From positions 1 to 48,342 of the forward strand of contig JBJEPW010000014.1 in the NCBI GenBank assembly GCA_051881435.1: DNA of 48,342 bases, given 5' to 3'. A program made the translations under genes and the position numbers. The number at the start of each line of letters is the position of its first letter. The first letter of the stretch is position 1. The notes under the pieces are model-generated. The model did not search any database and was not told the origin of the DNA. It was given only the letters and a program-made list of their open reading frames with translations. The stretch is from Fimenecus sp051881435. GTDB taxonomy: Bacteria; Bacillota; Clostridia; Oscillospirales; Acutalibacteraceae. Positions 8,117-17,080 of this stretch are shown one piece after another.

Positions 8117-9151
8117 ATGTCAGTTAAAGTTGCAATCAACGGCTTTGGCCGTATCGGACGTCTTGCTTTCAGACAGATGTTCGGCGCAGAGGGCTATGAT
8201 GTAGTTGCTATCAACGACCTTACAAAACCCTCAATGCTCGCAAACCTTCTTAAGTATGACACCGCACAGGGCGGTTACTGCGGCAGAATCGGCGAGAATC
8301 TTCACACAATCTCCGCTGATGACGAGGCAGGCACAATCACTGTTGACGGTAAAACTCTTAAAATCTATGCTATGGCAAACGCTGCTGAGCTTCCCTGGGG
8401 CGAAATCGGTGTTGACGTAGTTCTTGAGTGCACAGGCTTCTACTGCTCAAAAGAGAAGAGCATGGCTCACATCAATGCAGGCGCAAAGAAGGTTGTTATC
8501 TCTGCTCCCGCAGGCAACGACCTTAAAACAATCGTATTCTCAGTTAACGAGGATACACTTACTGCTGATGACCAGATTATCTCCGCTGCATCCTGCACAA
8601 CAAACTGCCTTGCTCCCATGGCTAAGGCTCTTAACGATTATGCTCCCATTCAGAGCGGTATCATGAGCACAATCCACGCTTACACAGGCGACCAGATGAT
8701 TCTTGACGGTCCTCACAGAAAGGGCGATATGAGAAGAGCAAGAGCCGGCGCTGCTAACATTGTTCCCAACTCAACAGGCGCTGCAAAGGCAATCGGCCTT
8801 GTTATCCCCGAGCTTAACGGCAAGCTTATCGGTTCTGCACAGCGTGTTCCCGTTCCCACAGGTTCAACAACAATCCTTACAGCTGTTGTTAAGGGCAACG
8901 ATGTAACAAAAGAGGGCATCAACGCTGCTATGAAGGCTGCTGCTTCTGAGTCTTACGGCTACAACGAAGACCCCATTGTTTCTTCCGATGTTATCGGTAT
9001 GAGATACGGCTCACTCTTTGACGCTACACAGACAATGGTTTCAAAGATTGCTGACGACCTTTATGAGGTTCAGGTCGTTTCTTGGTATGATAACGAGAAC
9101 AGCTACACAAGCCAGATGGTTCGTACAATCAAGTATTTCGCAGAGCTTTAA
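8117..9151 (+). CDS. gapA: type I glyceraldehyde-3-phosphate dehydrogenase
   Basis: 344 residues; oxidises glyceraldehyde-3-phosphate to 1,3-bisphosphoglycerate in glycolysis in the cytoplasm. The NAD-binding motif INGFGRIGR is at residues 7-15, and the catalytic Cys160 lies in SAASCTTNC. Asp34 (INDLT) fits NAD preference. The C-terminal WYDNENSYTSQMVRT is the family hallmark. The start is set by TTGGAGGA 8 nt before the ATG. Codon use is strongly biased (GCT, AAC, GGC), as expected for a highly expressed gene. It is monocistronic, with its own promoter and a strong terminator. Confidence 0.97.
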   Translation: MSVKVAINGFGRIGRLAFRQMFGAEGYDVVAINDLTKPSMLANLLKYDTAQGGYCGRIGENLHTISADDEAGTITVDGKTLKIYAMANAAELPWGEIGVDVVLECTGFYCSKEKSMAHINAGAKKVVISAPAGNDLKTIVFSVNEDTLTADDQIISAASCTTNCLAPMAKALNDYAPIQSGIMSTIHAYTGDQMILDGPHRKGDMRRARAGAANIVPNSTGAAKAIGLVIPELNGKLIGSAQRVPVPTGSTTILTAVVKGNDVTKEGINAAMKAAASESYGYNEDPIVSSDVIGMRYGSLFDATQTMVSKIADDLYEVQVVSWYDNENSYTSQMVRTIKYFAEL

Positions 9152-9177
9152 TTCTTAAATTAAACAAAGTGAAATCA

Positions 9178-9209
9178 GGGCAGATACCAAAGCGGTATCT
9201 GCCCTTTTT
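9178..9209 (+). terminator. rho-independent terminator of gapA
   Basis: An 11-bp perfect stem gggcagatacc/ggtatctgccc with a 5-nt loop, followed by five T residues. Confidence 0.93.
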
Positions 9210-9251
9210 GTTTGGGTATTTATAACAACTGCACTGAAAGCATACGCGCGC

Positions 9252-9616
9252 CTCGTCTCCCCTGAAAGGGGTGATTCCCCGCAGTGCGGGGAAATGTCTG
9301 CGAAGCAGACAAAGGGGACGGCCGCCGTCAGCGGATGTCACAAAGTGACAGAGGGGTTGTATGGGCGGGTCTCCGTGCCCGCCCATAGTGTTTTTATAAA
9401 TTTACGGCGGGGGCAAGCCGCCCGCCCTACCTAATCTATTATGGCTTTATACAATTTTGCGGGCGGGCACAGAGGCACCGCCCCTACAATGGTGCCGTGA
9501 AATCATATCCAACATTAGGGTGGGGGCAAGCATTACTCGCCTGTCGGCTCAGACAGCGCTTCTGCTCATTTCATTCGCAGAGGTGTCCACCGGACACCCG
9601 CGCCCCCGTCCTAATG
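9252..9616. repeat. intergenic repeat block between gapA and fucI
   Basis: 9210-9634 has no gene. 9252-9358 is the second copy of the multi-hairpin element at 7168-7274. 9362-9386 is atgggcgggtc...gcccgcccat, a hairpin. 9406-9430 is a variant of the ggcgggggcaagccnccgcc element. 9463-9487 (gcgggcgggcac...gccccta) is another. 9516-9614 is the second copy of the composite element at 5428-5523. All are head-to-tail GC-rich hairpins. Confidence 0.8.
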
Positions 9617-9634
9617 TGTTGAATTTCTTTTAAA

Positions 9635-11419
9635 TTACTTATAAAGCGGGCCGTACTCTGCGCAGGCACGGTAATCGGCGGATTCCAAATCCTCTGTTCC
9701 GAACGCCGACCATGCATGGGGACGGAAAATCTTATTTTCGTCAACATTGTGCATATTAACGGGAATACGAAGCATTGATGCAAGGGTTATAAGGTCTGCG
9801 CCTACATGACCGTAAACCGTCACGCCGTGGTTAGCGCCCCAATTTGCCATAACGCTGTAAACATCTTTAAATGCGCCCTTGCCTGTGAGTTTGGGTGCAA
9901 ACCATGTTGTGGGCCATGTGGGGTCTGTGCGCTTATCAATGGTTGTGTGGATTTCATCGGGAAGATTTGCCGTGTATCCCTCTGCTATTTGAAGCACGGG
10001 GCCTATGCCGTCAACAACATTTACGCGGAGCATTGTAACGGGCATTTCCGCCTTGCAGCGGAAGTGGCTTGAAAATCCGCCGCCTCTGAAATACTCATAA
10101 TTTGCTCTGCACCAATCGGTTGCATCAAGGCATGCCTTAACATCTGCATCGGTCATTTCCCAATAAGGCTTCATGCAGCCCTCGCCCTTATCGTTCTTTG
10201 ATGCGCCGCTTCCGTCAAGTGCGGTTGCGCCTGAGTTGATAAGATGGATAAAGCCGTTTGCGGCAACACCCTCGGGCTTTTTGCCTGTTACTCTTTCGCA
10301 AGCCTCGGGGCTCCAATATGTACGTACATCGTGGAAACAGGGGGCTGTACCTGTAACGAGAGTACCCAGCATCATTGCAACGCCGTTGAGTGTATCGTTC
10401 TCCGTTGCAAAGGGAGTGGGAGCCTTTTTGCCGTTCCAGTCAAAGGTTGAAGCCATAATAGCCTCGGTAAAGTCGGCGTTGGGAAGCCAGTCTGTCCACT
10501 GACGCTGTCCCTGGAAGCCGCCTGCAACAGCATTTTTGCCGAGAGCCTCCTCATGCCAGCCCAAATCGTCAAGCTTTTTGTTGCCGTAAAGAATATCACG
10601 GACAACGATTGTCATTTTTGCAATGAACTCCCAATCCTTATCGGCGGGAACGACCTTTGACTTGCGGATAATCTCGGGAAGATTTTTGCCTGCGTTGCAG
10701 TCAAAGCCTTCCTTGCAGTTTTCCTTAATCCACTTTAATGCTTTTTCATATTCATCATTATCGTAGATACCAAGCTCAATTCGGCGGACAATTTCAATCA
10801 TATCCACCCATTCTGCACGGACACCGAAATAATTCTGGAACATTTCAGCATTGCAGTAGCTTCCTGCAATACCCATGGCGATTGCGCCAAGGTTTACATA
10901 TGACTTATTCTTCATCCAGCCAACGCAAACAGCGCCACGGGCAAAACGGATAATTTTTTCAGCCACATCGTCGGGAATCTCTGTATCGGTCATATCCTGA
11001 ACATCATGGCCGTAAATTGAGAATGCGGGAAGTCCCTTTTGAGCGTATGCCGCCATAACAGCCGCAAGATAAACAGCGCCGGGACGCTCCGTGCCGTTAA
11101 AGCCCCAAACAGCCTTAATTGTATTGGGGTCCATATCAAAGGTCTCCGAGCCGTAGCACCAGCAGGGTGTAACGGTAAGAGTTGCAACAACATTTTCAGC
11201 CGCAAACTGTTCTGCGCATTTTGCCGCCTCTGCGCCGCCGCCGATGGTTGTGTTGCTGATTACGCACTGAACAGGCGTACCGTCGGGATATTTTAATGTG
11301 CTTTCAATAAGCTTTGCCGCAGACTGTGCCATTCCCATAGTCTGATTTTCAAGGCTTTCACGGACGCCTCCCCAGCGGCCGTCGATTACAGGTCTTATAC
11401 CTATTTTAGGATATAACAT
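9635..11419 (-). CDS. fucI: L-fucose isomerase
   Basis: 594 residues, matching the usual ~590 of FucI. It interconverts L-fucose and L-fuculose (a Mn-dependent ketol isomerase) in the cytoplasm. Recognisable family stretches are IGIRPVIDGRWGGVRESLE at the N-terminus, TVTPCWCYGSETFDMDP, VWGFNGTERPGAVYLAA and the C-terminal half with GGGFSSHFRCKAEMPVTMLR. It is the last gene of the fucA-fucU-kinase-fucI operon, 12 nt after the kinase. GGGAGG precedes the ATG. FucI enzymes can also act on D-arabinose; the neighbours argue for fucose. Confidence 0.95.
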   Translation of the reverse strand: MLYPKIGIRPVIDGRWGGVRESLENQTMGMAQSAAKLIESTLKYPDGTPVQCVISNTTIGGGAEAAKCAEQFAAENVVATLTVTPCWCYGSETFDMDPNTIKAVWGFNGTERPGAVYLAAVMAAYAQKGLPAFSIYGHDVQDMTDTEIPDDVAEKIIRFARGAVCVGWMKNKSYVNLGAIAMGIAGSYCNAEMFQNYFGVRAEWVDMIEIVRRIELGIYDNDEYEKALKWIKENCKEGFDCNAGKNLPEIIRKSKVVPADKDWEFIAKMTIVVRDILYGNKKLDDLGWHEEALGKNAVAGGFQGQRQWTDWLPNADFTEAIMASTFDWNGKKAPTPFATENDTLNGVAMMLGTLVTGTAPCFHDVRTYWSPEACERVTGKKPEGVAANGFIHLINSGATALDGSGASKNDKGEGCMKPYWEMTDADVKACLDATDWCRANYEYFRGGGFSSHFRCKAEMPVTMLRVNVVDGIGPVLQIAEGYTANLPDEIHTTIDKRTDPTWPTTWFAPKLTGKGAFKDVYSVMANWGANHGVTVYGHVGADLITLASMLRIPVNMHNVDENKIFRPHAWSAFGTEDLESADYRACAEYGPLYK

Positions 11420-11431
11420 ATTATTTCCTCC

Positions 11432-12844
11432 CTATTTTGTTATAATTCTTACATATCTTTCATATGCCTCGTCCCACTCGGGGGTGTGAACGGGAGCATA
11501 TTTTTTTGTGTTTTCGGTCTTTGCAATGATTTCTCTGCCCTCACTGACAGACTTTATTTCGCCGAGAGCCTTTAACTGCAAAATAATATTGCCCAGCGCC
11601 GTCGCCTCAATAGGTCCTGCCGTAACAGGCATATCAATGCTGTTTGCAGTCATTTCGCAAAGGAAGCCGTCCTTTGTGCCGCCGCCAAGAATGTTGAGAG
11701 AATCGAATTTCTTCCCTGTGCACTCTGAAATTTGGTTCAGGGCATAACGGTATTTAAGAGCAAGACTTTCATAAATACAGCGTACCGTTTCCCCAACGGT
11801 TTCGGGAACTTCCTGACCTGTTTTTTCACAGTAGGCTTTAATTTTTGCAGGCAAATCTCCGTGTGCTGAAAGCATGGGAGCGTCGGGGTCGATAAAGCAT
11901 TTAAAGGGCTTGGAGTCTCTCGCCAGCATTTCCAGGTCGTTATATGAATATTTCTGACCTTTCTTTGCCAAATCACGCTTTGTCTCCTGAATAAGCCACA
12001 AGCCGCTGATGTTTTTTAGATAATTCACCTTGCCGTTTGAGCCGATTTCATTGGAAAGCTCGTTTTTATTGCTCTCTGCGGTGAGCACGGGCTCATCTAA
12101 CTCACAGCCGATAAGGGACCATGTGCCGCAGGAGAGAAAAGCGGAGTTTTCGCTGACACATGGCATTGCCGCAACGGCACACTGTGTATCGTGCCCTGCA
12201 ACGGAAATAACCTTAATACCCTCGTATTCGCCGTTAACGGTTGCGCTGTCGGTAATCTGTGGGAAAAGGCTTTTGCTTATTCCGAAGGCGCTTAAAACAC
12301 TTTCGTCCCAAGCTTTTGTGACAGGATTGAGCATTTGCGAGGTAGAGGCAATAGTCATTTCGCAAACCTTGTTTTTTGTAAGCATCCACGCAAAAAGGTC
12401 GGGCATAAACAAAAGCTTATCCGCTTTTTCGAGATTATTATCAACTGTCAACTGAAAAAGCGTGTTGATACCCATTATCTGATTTCCCGTTGCTTTGTAA
12501 AGAGCGTCAAGGCTGATTTTTTCTTTTGCCTTTTCCACGGCGTTTTCCGTTCTCGGGTCCCTGTAATGGACAGGCAGGTGCAAAAGTTCGCCGCTTTTGT
12601 CAATCAGACCGTAATCAACGCCCCATGTGTCAAAGGCGAGGGAATCAATTCTACCTGCCTTTTCAATGGCTTTTTTGATTTCTCCCATAATCATTTCTAT
12701 ATCGTGGCAAACCAAGCCGTCAACAGTTACGGGAATATTATCAAAGCGGTGAATTTCCTCATAAGTGATTTTTTCGCCGTCAAAATGTGCCTTTATTGCT
12801 CTGCCGCTTGACGCACCGAAATCGAACGCAAGTACGGTTTTCAT
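11432..12844 (-). CDS. FGGY-family sugar kinase, rhamnulokinase-like, probably acting as L-fuculokinase
   Basis: 470 residues of the FGGY kinase family. AFDFGASSGRAI is the N-terminal phosphate-binding motif; AFDTWGVDYGLID and HYRDPRTENAVEK are typical of RhaB-type kinases. SVAGHDTQCAVAAMP and LNILGGGTKDGFLCEMTANS form the C-terminal ATPase half. By sequence it is closer to rhamnulokinase than to classical FucK. By position, between fucU and fucI and with fucA upstream, it should phosphorylate L-fuculose to L-fuculose-1-phosphate. It overlaps fucU by 4 nt (ATGA). Substrate is inference. Confidence 0.85.
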   Translation of the reverse strand: MKTVLAFDFGASSGRAIKAHFDGEKITYEEIHRFDNIPVTVDGLVCHDIEMIMGEIKKAIEKAGRIDSLAFDTWGVDYGLIDKSGELLHLPVHYRDPRTENAVEKAKEKISLDALYKATGNQIMGINTLFQLTVDNNLEKADKLLFMPDLFAWMLTKNKVCEMTIASTSQMLNPVTKAWDESVLSAFGISKSLFPQITDSATVNGEYEGIKVISVAGHDTQCAVAAMPCVSENSAFLSCGTWSLIGCELDEPVLTAESNKNELSNEIGSNGKVNYLKNISGLWLIQETKRDLAKKGQKYSYNDLEMLARDSKPFKCFIDPDAPMLSAHGDLPAKIKAYCEKTGQEVPETVGETVRCIYESLALKYRYALNQISECTGKKFDSLNILGGGTKDGFLCEMTANSIDMPVTAGPIEATALGNIILQLKALGEIKSVSEGREIIAKTENTKKYAPVHTPEWDEAYERYVRIITK

Positions 12845-13278
12845 TTTACCACACCTTTTTTAAGCAATATATTGGCATAAATTGCCTTTTCACCCGTTGC
12901 AATTATGAGATATGCGTCCTTTGCACGCTCATAAAAGGCAAAACGCTCGGTAAAATCAATATCGTGATGGGTGGGCTCATATTTGTTGAGTATTTTTTTA
13001 TACTCCGACCAAATAGGCGGTGTGGGGCAATCGTCACCGGGGACAACCTCCATTAAAGCTACGGGCTTCTCCGTATATGTATCCAAGGGAATGAGCTGTA
13101 AAACAGCATCGAGGATTTCGGGTACGCCGTGACCGTCCGCACGGATAACTATGGAATTTTTACCCACGCTGTGGCAGGGGAAATTACCGTCGGCAATAAC
13201 AAGTTCGTCGCCGTGCCCCATCTGCGCAAGAGCCTTTAAAAGCTCGGGAGAAATTATGGGGGGAACACCTTTAAGCAT
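12841..13278 (-). CDS. fucU: L-fucose mutarotase (RbsD/FucU family)
   Basis: 145 residues; interconverts alpha- and beta-L-fucose so that the isomerase gets its anomer. The N-terminus MLKGVPPIISPELLKALAQM and then MGHGDELVIADGNFP carry the family's His-Gly-Asp and Asp-Gly-Asn-x-Pro features. The C-terminal YERAKDAYLIIATGEKAIYAN is the conserved end. Length is as usual. AAAGGA precedes the ATG. It is translationally coupled to the kinase downstream and starts 6 nt after fucA. Confidence 0.93.
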   Translation of the reverse strand: MLKGVPPIISPELLKALAQMGHGDELVIADGNFPCHSVGKNSIVIRADGHGVPEILDAVLQLIPLDTYTEKPVALMEVVPGDDCPTPPIWSEYKKILNKYEPTHHDIDFTERFAFYERAKDAYLIIATGEKAIYANILLKKGVVK

Positions 13279-13284
13279 AACTAT

Positions 13285-13995
13285 TCAGTCCTTTTTATGT
13301 AAGATTTCGTCGTCGGGATTATAAACTTTGTAGCCGGGATGTCTGCCTGTTACTCTGTAATATCCTCTCAAATCAATAAGCTTTTGAATATTCTCACGGC
13401 TTATATCGTGACTGCCGCCTAAAATTACTGCGTTGATTGTGATTTTTGCCCAGAGTTCAAGGCTTTCCATTCTGTAAAAAGCGGTGATTACATCGCTGCC
13501 GACTGCCAAAGCGCCGTGGTTTTCAAGAAGCATTACATCGTGCTCATCAAGATAGGGCTCAATAGCGTTGGGCACCTCGATTGTAGAGGGTGTACCGTAG
13601 GGCGTCAGCGGAACTGCACCGATAACGGCAACATCCTCAATCATATTATACATATCCATTGCCTTGTGAGCCACGGCAAAGCCTGTTGCTCCGGGGGGAT
13701 GTGCGTGGATAACGCTCATTACATCATCACGCTTGTCATAACAGCGAAGATGCATTTTAATCTCGCTTGACGGACGAAGACCGTCGGCGGCTTCAAGTAC
13801 ATTGCCCTCTTTGTCCAAAAGGACAAGTTTTTCAGGCGTTATGAACGATTTGCTCATACCTGTTGGAGTGGCAAGTATCCTGCCGTCTTCAAGACGGACG
13901 CTCACATTGCCGTCGTTGGCGGCAACCCAGCCTAATTGCCACATTTTATGGCACACATCGCAAATCTGTTCTTTAATTACATCAATGTTCTGCAT
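13285..13995 (-). CDS. fucA: L-fuculose-phosphate aldolase (class II aldolase/adducin family)
   Basis: 236 residues; cleaves L-fuculose-1-phosphate to dihydroxyacetone phosphate and L-lactaldehyde. Family motifs are NDGNVSVRLEDG, TPTGMSK, the zinc-ligand stretch VIHAHPPGAT and LLENHGALAVGSDV. I start at the ATG with AGGAGGT 6 nt upstream; a longer frame adds eight residues that contain the ribosome site. It is the first gene of the fuc operon and is divergent from the AraC regulator. A rhamnulose- or ribulose-phosphate aldolase is the alternative, but FucU and FucI favour fucose. No lactaldehyde reductase gene is in the window. Confidence 0.92.
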   Translation of the reverse strand: MQNIDVIKEQICDVCHKMWQLGWVAANDGNVSVRLEDGRILATPTGMSKSFITPEKLVLLDKEGNVLEAADGLRPSSEIKMHLRCYDKRDDVMSVIHAHPPGATGFAVAHKAMDMYNMIEDVAVIGAVPLTPYGTPSTIEVPNAIEPYLDEHDVMLLENHGALAVGSDVITAFYRMESLELWAKITINAVILGGSHDISRENIQKLIDLRGYYRVTGRHPGYKVYNPDDEILHKKD

Positions 13996-14031
13996 TGCTT
14001 TACCTCCTATTATTGACAATACTTTAATTGT

Positions 14032-14068
14032 ATTATATTATAATTACAAACAATCTGCTTGGCGGATT
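14032..14068 (-). promoter_or_regulatory. fuc operon promoter region with a dyad over the -35
   Basis: Two overlapping TATAAT boxes on the minus strand (14032-14037 and 14037-14042) have no good -35. Instead a dyad aatctgc-ttg-gcggatt (14052-14068, one mismatch) covers the -35 position. A weak -35 overlapped by an operator-like dyad is typical of an activator-dependent promoter, and the gene next to it encodes an AraC-type activator. Binding is inference. Confidence 0.5.
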
Positions 14069-14109
14069 ATGCGCTAAAACTATGACAATATTCACTTGAA
14101 GGTGATTTT

Positions 14110-14949
14110 TTGGATTACAGCGAGCTTTACGAAAACAAAAAAAGGGGAACCTTTGATTTCCCCATTGAGCTTTATTATGTTGACAAAGCCTCTCCGCGGT
14201 ACCATATGCCCCTGCATTGGCATCTTGAATACGAGCTTATTCTTGTTCAGCAGGGTACATTTTCTCTGTCGCTGGACGGTGTTACTACCGTTTTGGAAGC
14301 GGGGGACTGCGCTTGGATTGGCGACGGAGTTGTTCACGGCGGAACTCCCGATAACTGCATATACGAATGTGTGGTTTTTGACTTGGGTACGCTTCTGCAC
14401 GATACCCCTGTCTGCTCACGCTCTGCGGCGGAGTTTTTGGCTGACAGAAACGGATATACCTCTGTTTTTAAAAAGGGCAGTGATTGCTCCGTGCTGGCGG
14501 ATAAAATTTTTGAGTGTATGGAAACGGAACAGCACGGCTACGAGTGGACAACGGTAGGTCTTATGTGGCAGCTTATGGGAAAAATGATTTCTTTAAAAAA
14601 GCCCCCTGCAAACATAAGCCGTGACAGGGTGAAAATAAATAAGCTTAAAAATGTTCTCACCTTTATCAGAAGCAATTATTATGAGGCAATAAGCCTTGAC
14701 GAGCTGGCAAAGGTGGCAGGAATGTCCCCAAGGTATTTTTGCCGTGCCTTCTCTGTTATGACAGGCAAAACGCCAATTGAATACTTAAACTATTACCGCA
14801 TTGAATCGGCAGGGGAAAAGCTTTTAATGACTGACAGTTCAATTACGGAAATTGCTCTTTCCTGCGGCTTTAACGATATGAGTTATTTTTCAAAAATGTT
14901 TTCAAGATACAAGGATATGAGCCCCTCAGCGTACAGAAACAAAAAGTAA
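14110..14949 (+). CDS. AraC-family transcriptional regulator with cupin sensor domain
   Basis: 279 residues. An N-terminal cupin-type sugar-sensing domain (HMPLHWHLEYELILVQQG, then LEAGDCAWIGDGVVHGG) is followed from about residue 180 by two helix-turn-helix motifs: LDELAKVAGMSPRYFCRAFS and ITEIALSCGFNDMSYFSKMF. The start is TTG, with AAGGTGAT immediately upstream. It faces the fuc operon across 114 bp and is followed after 12 bp by a GH95-like hydrolase gene, so it most likely activates both sides in response to fucose or a fucoside. The ligand is inference. Confidence 0.9.
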   Translation: MDYSELYENKKRGTFDFPIELYYVDKASPRYHMPLHWHLEYELILVQQGTFSLSLDGVTTVLEAGDCAWIGDGVVHGGTPDNCIYECVVFDLGTLLHDTPVCSRSAAEFLADRNGYTSVFKKGSDCSVLADKIFECMETEQHGYEWTTVGLMWQLMGKMISLKKPPANISRDRVKINKLKNVLTFIRSNYYEAISLDELAKVAGMSPRYFCRAFSVMTGKTPIEYLNYYRIESAGEKLLMTDSSITEIALSCGFNDMSYFSKMFSRYKDMSPSAYRNKK

Positions 14950-14961
14950 AAGGAGTACAGT

Positions 14962-17040
14962 ATGAAACACACAGTAATTATTACAACTCCGCCGGAGCGT
15001 TCCGGCAAATACGCCATTCCCGACGGCGCCCTTTGCGGCAACGGAGATATGTCCGCTATCCTCGGAAACAGCGGCACGGGACTGCGCGTATATCTCGCAA
15101 AATGCGACCTTTGGATGGCAGACGAGCACCGTGACAATAACGGCGGCATTAAGCCTTTGGGCTATGTGGATTTTGATGTCCCCGAGGATTTATATAAAAA
15201 CTATTATGTTGAACAGCGTATGGACGAGGGTGAGCTGTTCTGCCGTTTTGCCGACGGGGAAAGATTCGTTGAAATCACGGCCTTTGTCTGTGCAACGCAA
15301 AACGACGCGTTTTTCACCATTTCCGTAAGTGATGATAGATTATTGCCCACGCCGAGATTTTCCGCTTTTTCCTGCGGTGCGGATAAATTAGAGGAATTTT
15401 CAAAGGACGGTATTTGCGGCTTTACACGTGCCTTTGACAATGAAAAACTGCAATTTCGATGCTTCGTAACGGCAGGACTGCGTGCGTTTTCACAAAATCA
15501 GTTTGTACTTTCCGCCGCAACGAATTTTGACAGCGAAACATACACAGAAGATGTACTTTCGCATCTTGCGGAATTTGACGGGAATACATATAAATCAGAA
15601 AAAGAGGCGCACGAAAAATGGTGGAAAGAATTTTATGCTAAATCCTCATTCAAAGTGAGCGACGAGCAGTTGGAGTTAAATTGGTACGCCTGCCAATATC
15701 ATCTTGCAATCTGTGCACGGAATATAAAATTCCCTCCCGGTATTTACGGTAACTTTATCACGGTGGAAAATGTGAACTGGCACGGAGATTATCATTTGAA
15801 CTATAACTATGAAGCGCCGTTTTACGCCCTTTGCAATTCAAACCATCCAGAGCTTACGGACTGCTATTTTACGCCTTTGGAGGAGTTTATCCCCCGCGGT
15901 AAAAAATGTGCAAAAGAGTATCTGAACTGCAACGGCGTGTATTATCCCGTTGGAATGTTGCCGAAAGGGCTTTTCTCGGAATATTCCGAGCCGCCTGCAC
16001 CCTATGAAAAGATGTTTTTGGGGCAAAAAAGCAATGCCGCTTATGCGGCGGTGATTGCGGTCATGCGTTGGAACGCCACCCGTGACAAATCGTATGCCGC
16101 AGAACACCTCTACCCGTTTTTGAAAGAGGTGGGCGCGTTTTGGGAGGACTTTTTGGTGTACGAGAACGGCAGATATGTAATCCACGATGACGCCATACAC
16201 GAGGTTCCCTATTATGTAGATAATTTCAATCCACGCACCCATCAAAAGGAAATCCACGCCAAAAACAGTCTGCTCTCATTGGGGCTTGTGCGTATGGTAT
16301 TCAAAACGCTTTTAGATATGGCAAAAGCATTGGAAGCAGACGCAGAAAAATATGAAAAATGGCAGGATATTTTGGAAAAAATCAGCGATTACCCCACCTT
16401 CCGCAAACGGTTGAAAAAGGTGTTCCGCTACACGGAAAAGGGTATGGCGTGGAACAAGGGCAATTTCCTTTGCTTACAGCACATTTACCCTGTGGGACAA
16501 TGGGGACGGCAGGGCAAAGAGGGGCTTTTACAAATTGCACGCAACACCTTTTTCATCAATGACCGCTGGTGCGACGACAACGCGACCAACTCCATATTCC
16601 CCTGTGCGGTGCGGCTTGGAATTTCGCCCAAACTAATTTTGGAAAAACTGAAACTCAACTATAAAAAATTCCAACAGCCCAATTTGCTTATGCTCCACGG
16701 CGGCGGGTGCTTGGAAAATTGCAGTTTGACCGCCGCAACCTTGAACGAAATGGTTTTGCAAAGCTATGAGGGCATTGTGCGGATTTTCCCGAACTGGGAC
16801 AAATCTTTGGATTGCCGTTTTGAAAATTTGCGTGCGGACGGTGCATTTTTGGTGTCGGCAGAAATGAAGAAAGGCGAAATCACAAATATTGAGATTTTAA
16901 GTGAACAGGGCGGCACCTTGGTGCTTGAAAATCCCTTTGAAAAATGCGTGATTATGTCGGATAAACAAAGCGTACACAGCGAAAAGGTAATTGAATTAAA
17001 GCTTTGCGAAAATGAAAAAATGATTATTACCGAAGCATAA
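14962..17040 (+). CDS. GH95-like glycoside hydrolase (putative fucosidase)
   Basis: 692 residues. The N-terminal GALCGNGDMSAILGNSGTG and VYLAKCDLW resemble the GH95 beta-sandwich start. The centre (ENVNWHGDYHLNYNYEAPFY) matches the alpha/alpha-barrel active-site entry, and NLLMLHGGGCLENCSLTAA with IVRIFPNWD resembles the GH95 C-terminal region. No signal peptide, so it is cytoplasmic. GH95 enzymes are alpha-L-fucosidases or galactosidases, and co-transcription with the AraC regulator next to the fucose operon supports fucosidase. Similarity to classical GH95 is partial, so substrate is uncertain. AAAGGAG precedes the ATG. It shares domain layout with the convergent gene at 17079-19196. Confidence 0.75.
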   Translation: MKHTVIITTPPERSGKYAIPDGALCGNGDMSAILGNSGTGLRVYLAKCDLWMADEHRDNNGGIKPLGYVDFDVPEDLYKNYYVEQRMDEGELFCRFADGERFVEITAFVCATQNDAFFTISVSDDRLLPTPRFSAFSCGADKLEEFSKDGICGFTRAFDNEKLQFRCFVTAGLRAFSQNQFVLSAATNFDSETYTEDVLSHLAEFDGNTYKSEKEAHEKWWKEFYAKSSFKVSDEQLELNWYACQYHLAICARNIKFPPGIYGNFITVENVNWHGDYHLNYNYEAPFYALCNSNHPELTDCYFTPLEEFIPRGKKCAKEYLNCNGVYYPVGMLPKGLFSEYSEPPAPYEKMFLGQKSNAAYAAVIAVMRWNATRDKSYAAEHLYPFLKEVGAFWEDFLVYENGRYVIHDDAIHEVPYYVDNFNPRTHQKEIHAKNSLLSLGLVRMVFKTLLDMAKALEADAEKYEKWQDILEKISDYPTFRKRLKKVFRYTEKGMAWNKGNFLCLQHIYPVGQWGRQGKEGLLQIARNTFFINDRWCDDNATNSIFPCAVRLGISPKLILEKLKLNYKKFQQPNLLMLHGGGCLENCSLTAATLNEMVLQSYEGIVRIFPNWDKSLDCRFENLRADGAFLVSAEMKKGEITNIEILSEQGGTLVLENPFEKCVIMSDKQSVHSEKVIELKLCENEKMIITEA

Positions 17041-17042
17041 AA

Positions 17043-17080
17043 AACGCTCCCCTTACCGTACGGTAAGGGGAGCGTTCTTT
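17043..17080. terminator. perfect 34-bp palindromic bidirectional terminator
   Basis: 17043-17076 is a perfect palindrome (arm aacgctccccttaccgt and its complement). It begins two bases after one hydrolase stop codon and ends two bases before the other, and serves both convergent genes. Confidence 0.9.

Noticed and set aside
7168..9358. CRISPR array
   Set aside because: Repeats are few, far apart and made of unlike hairpins; no regular repeat-spacer period and no cas genes.
12335..12811. Plus-strand frames opposite the FGGY kinase
   Set aside because: Antisense shadows; the kinase motifs on the minus strand are unambiguous.
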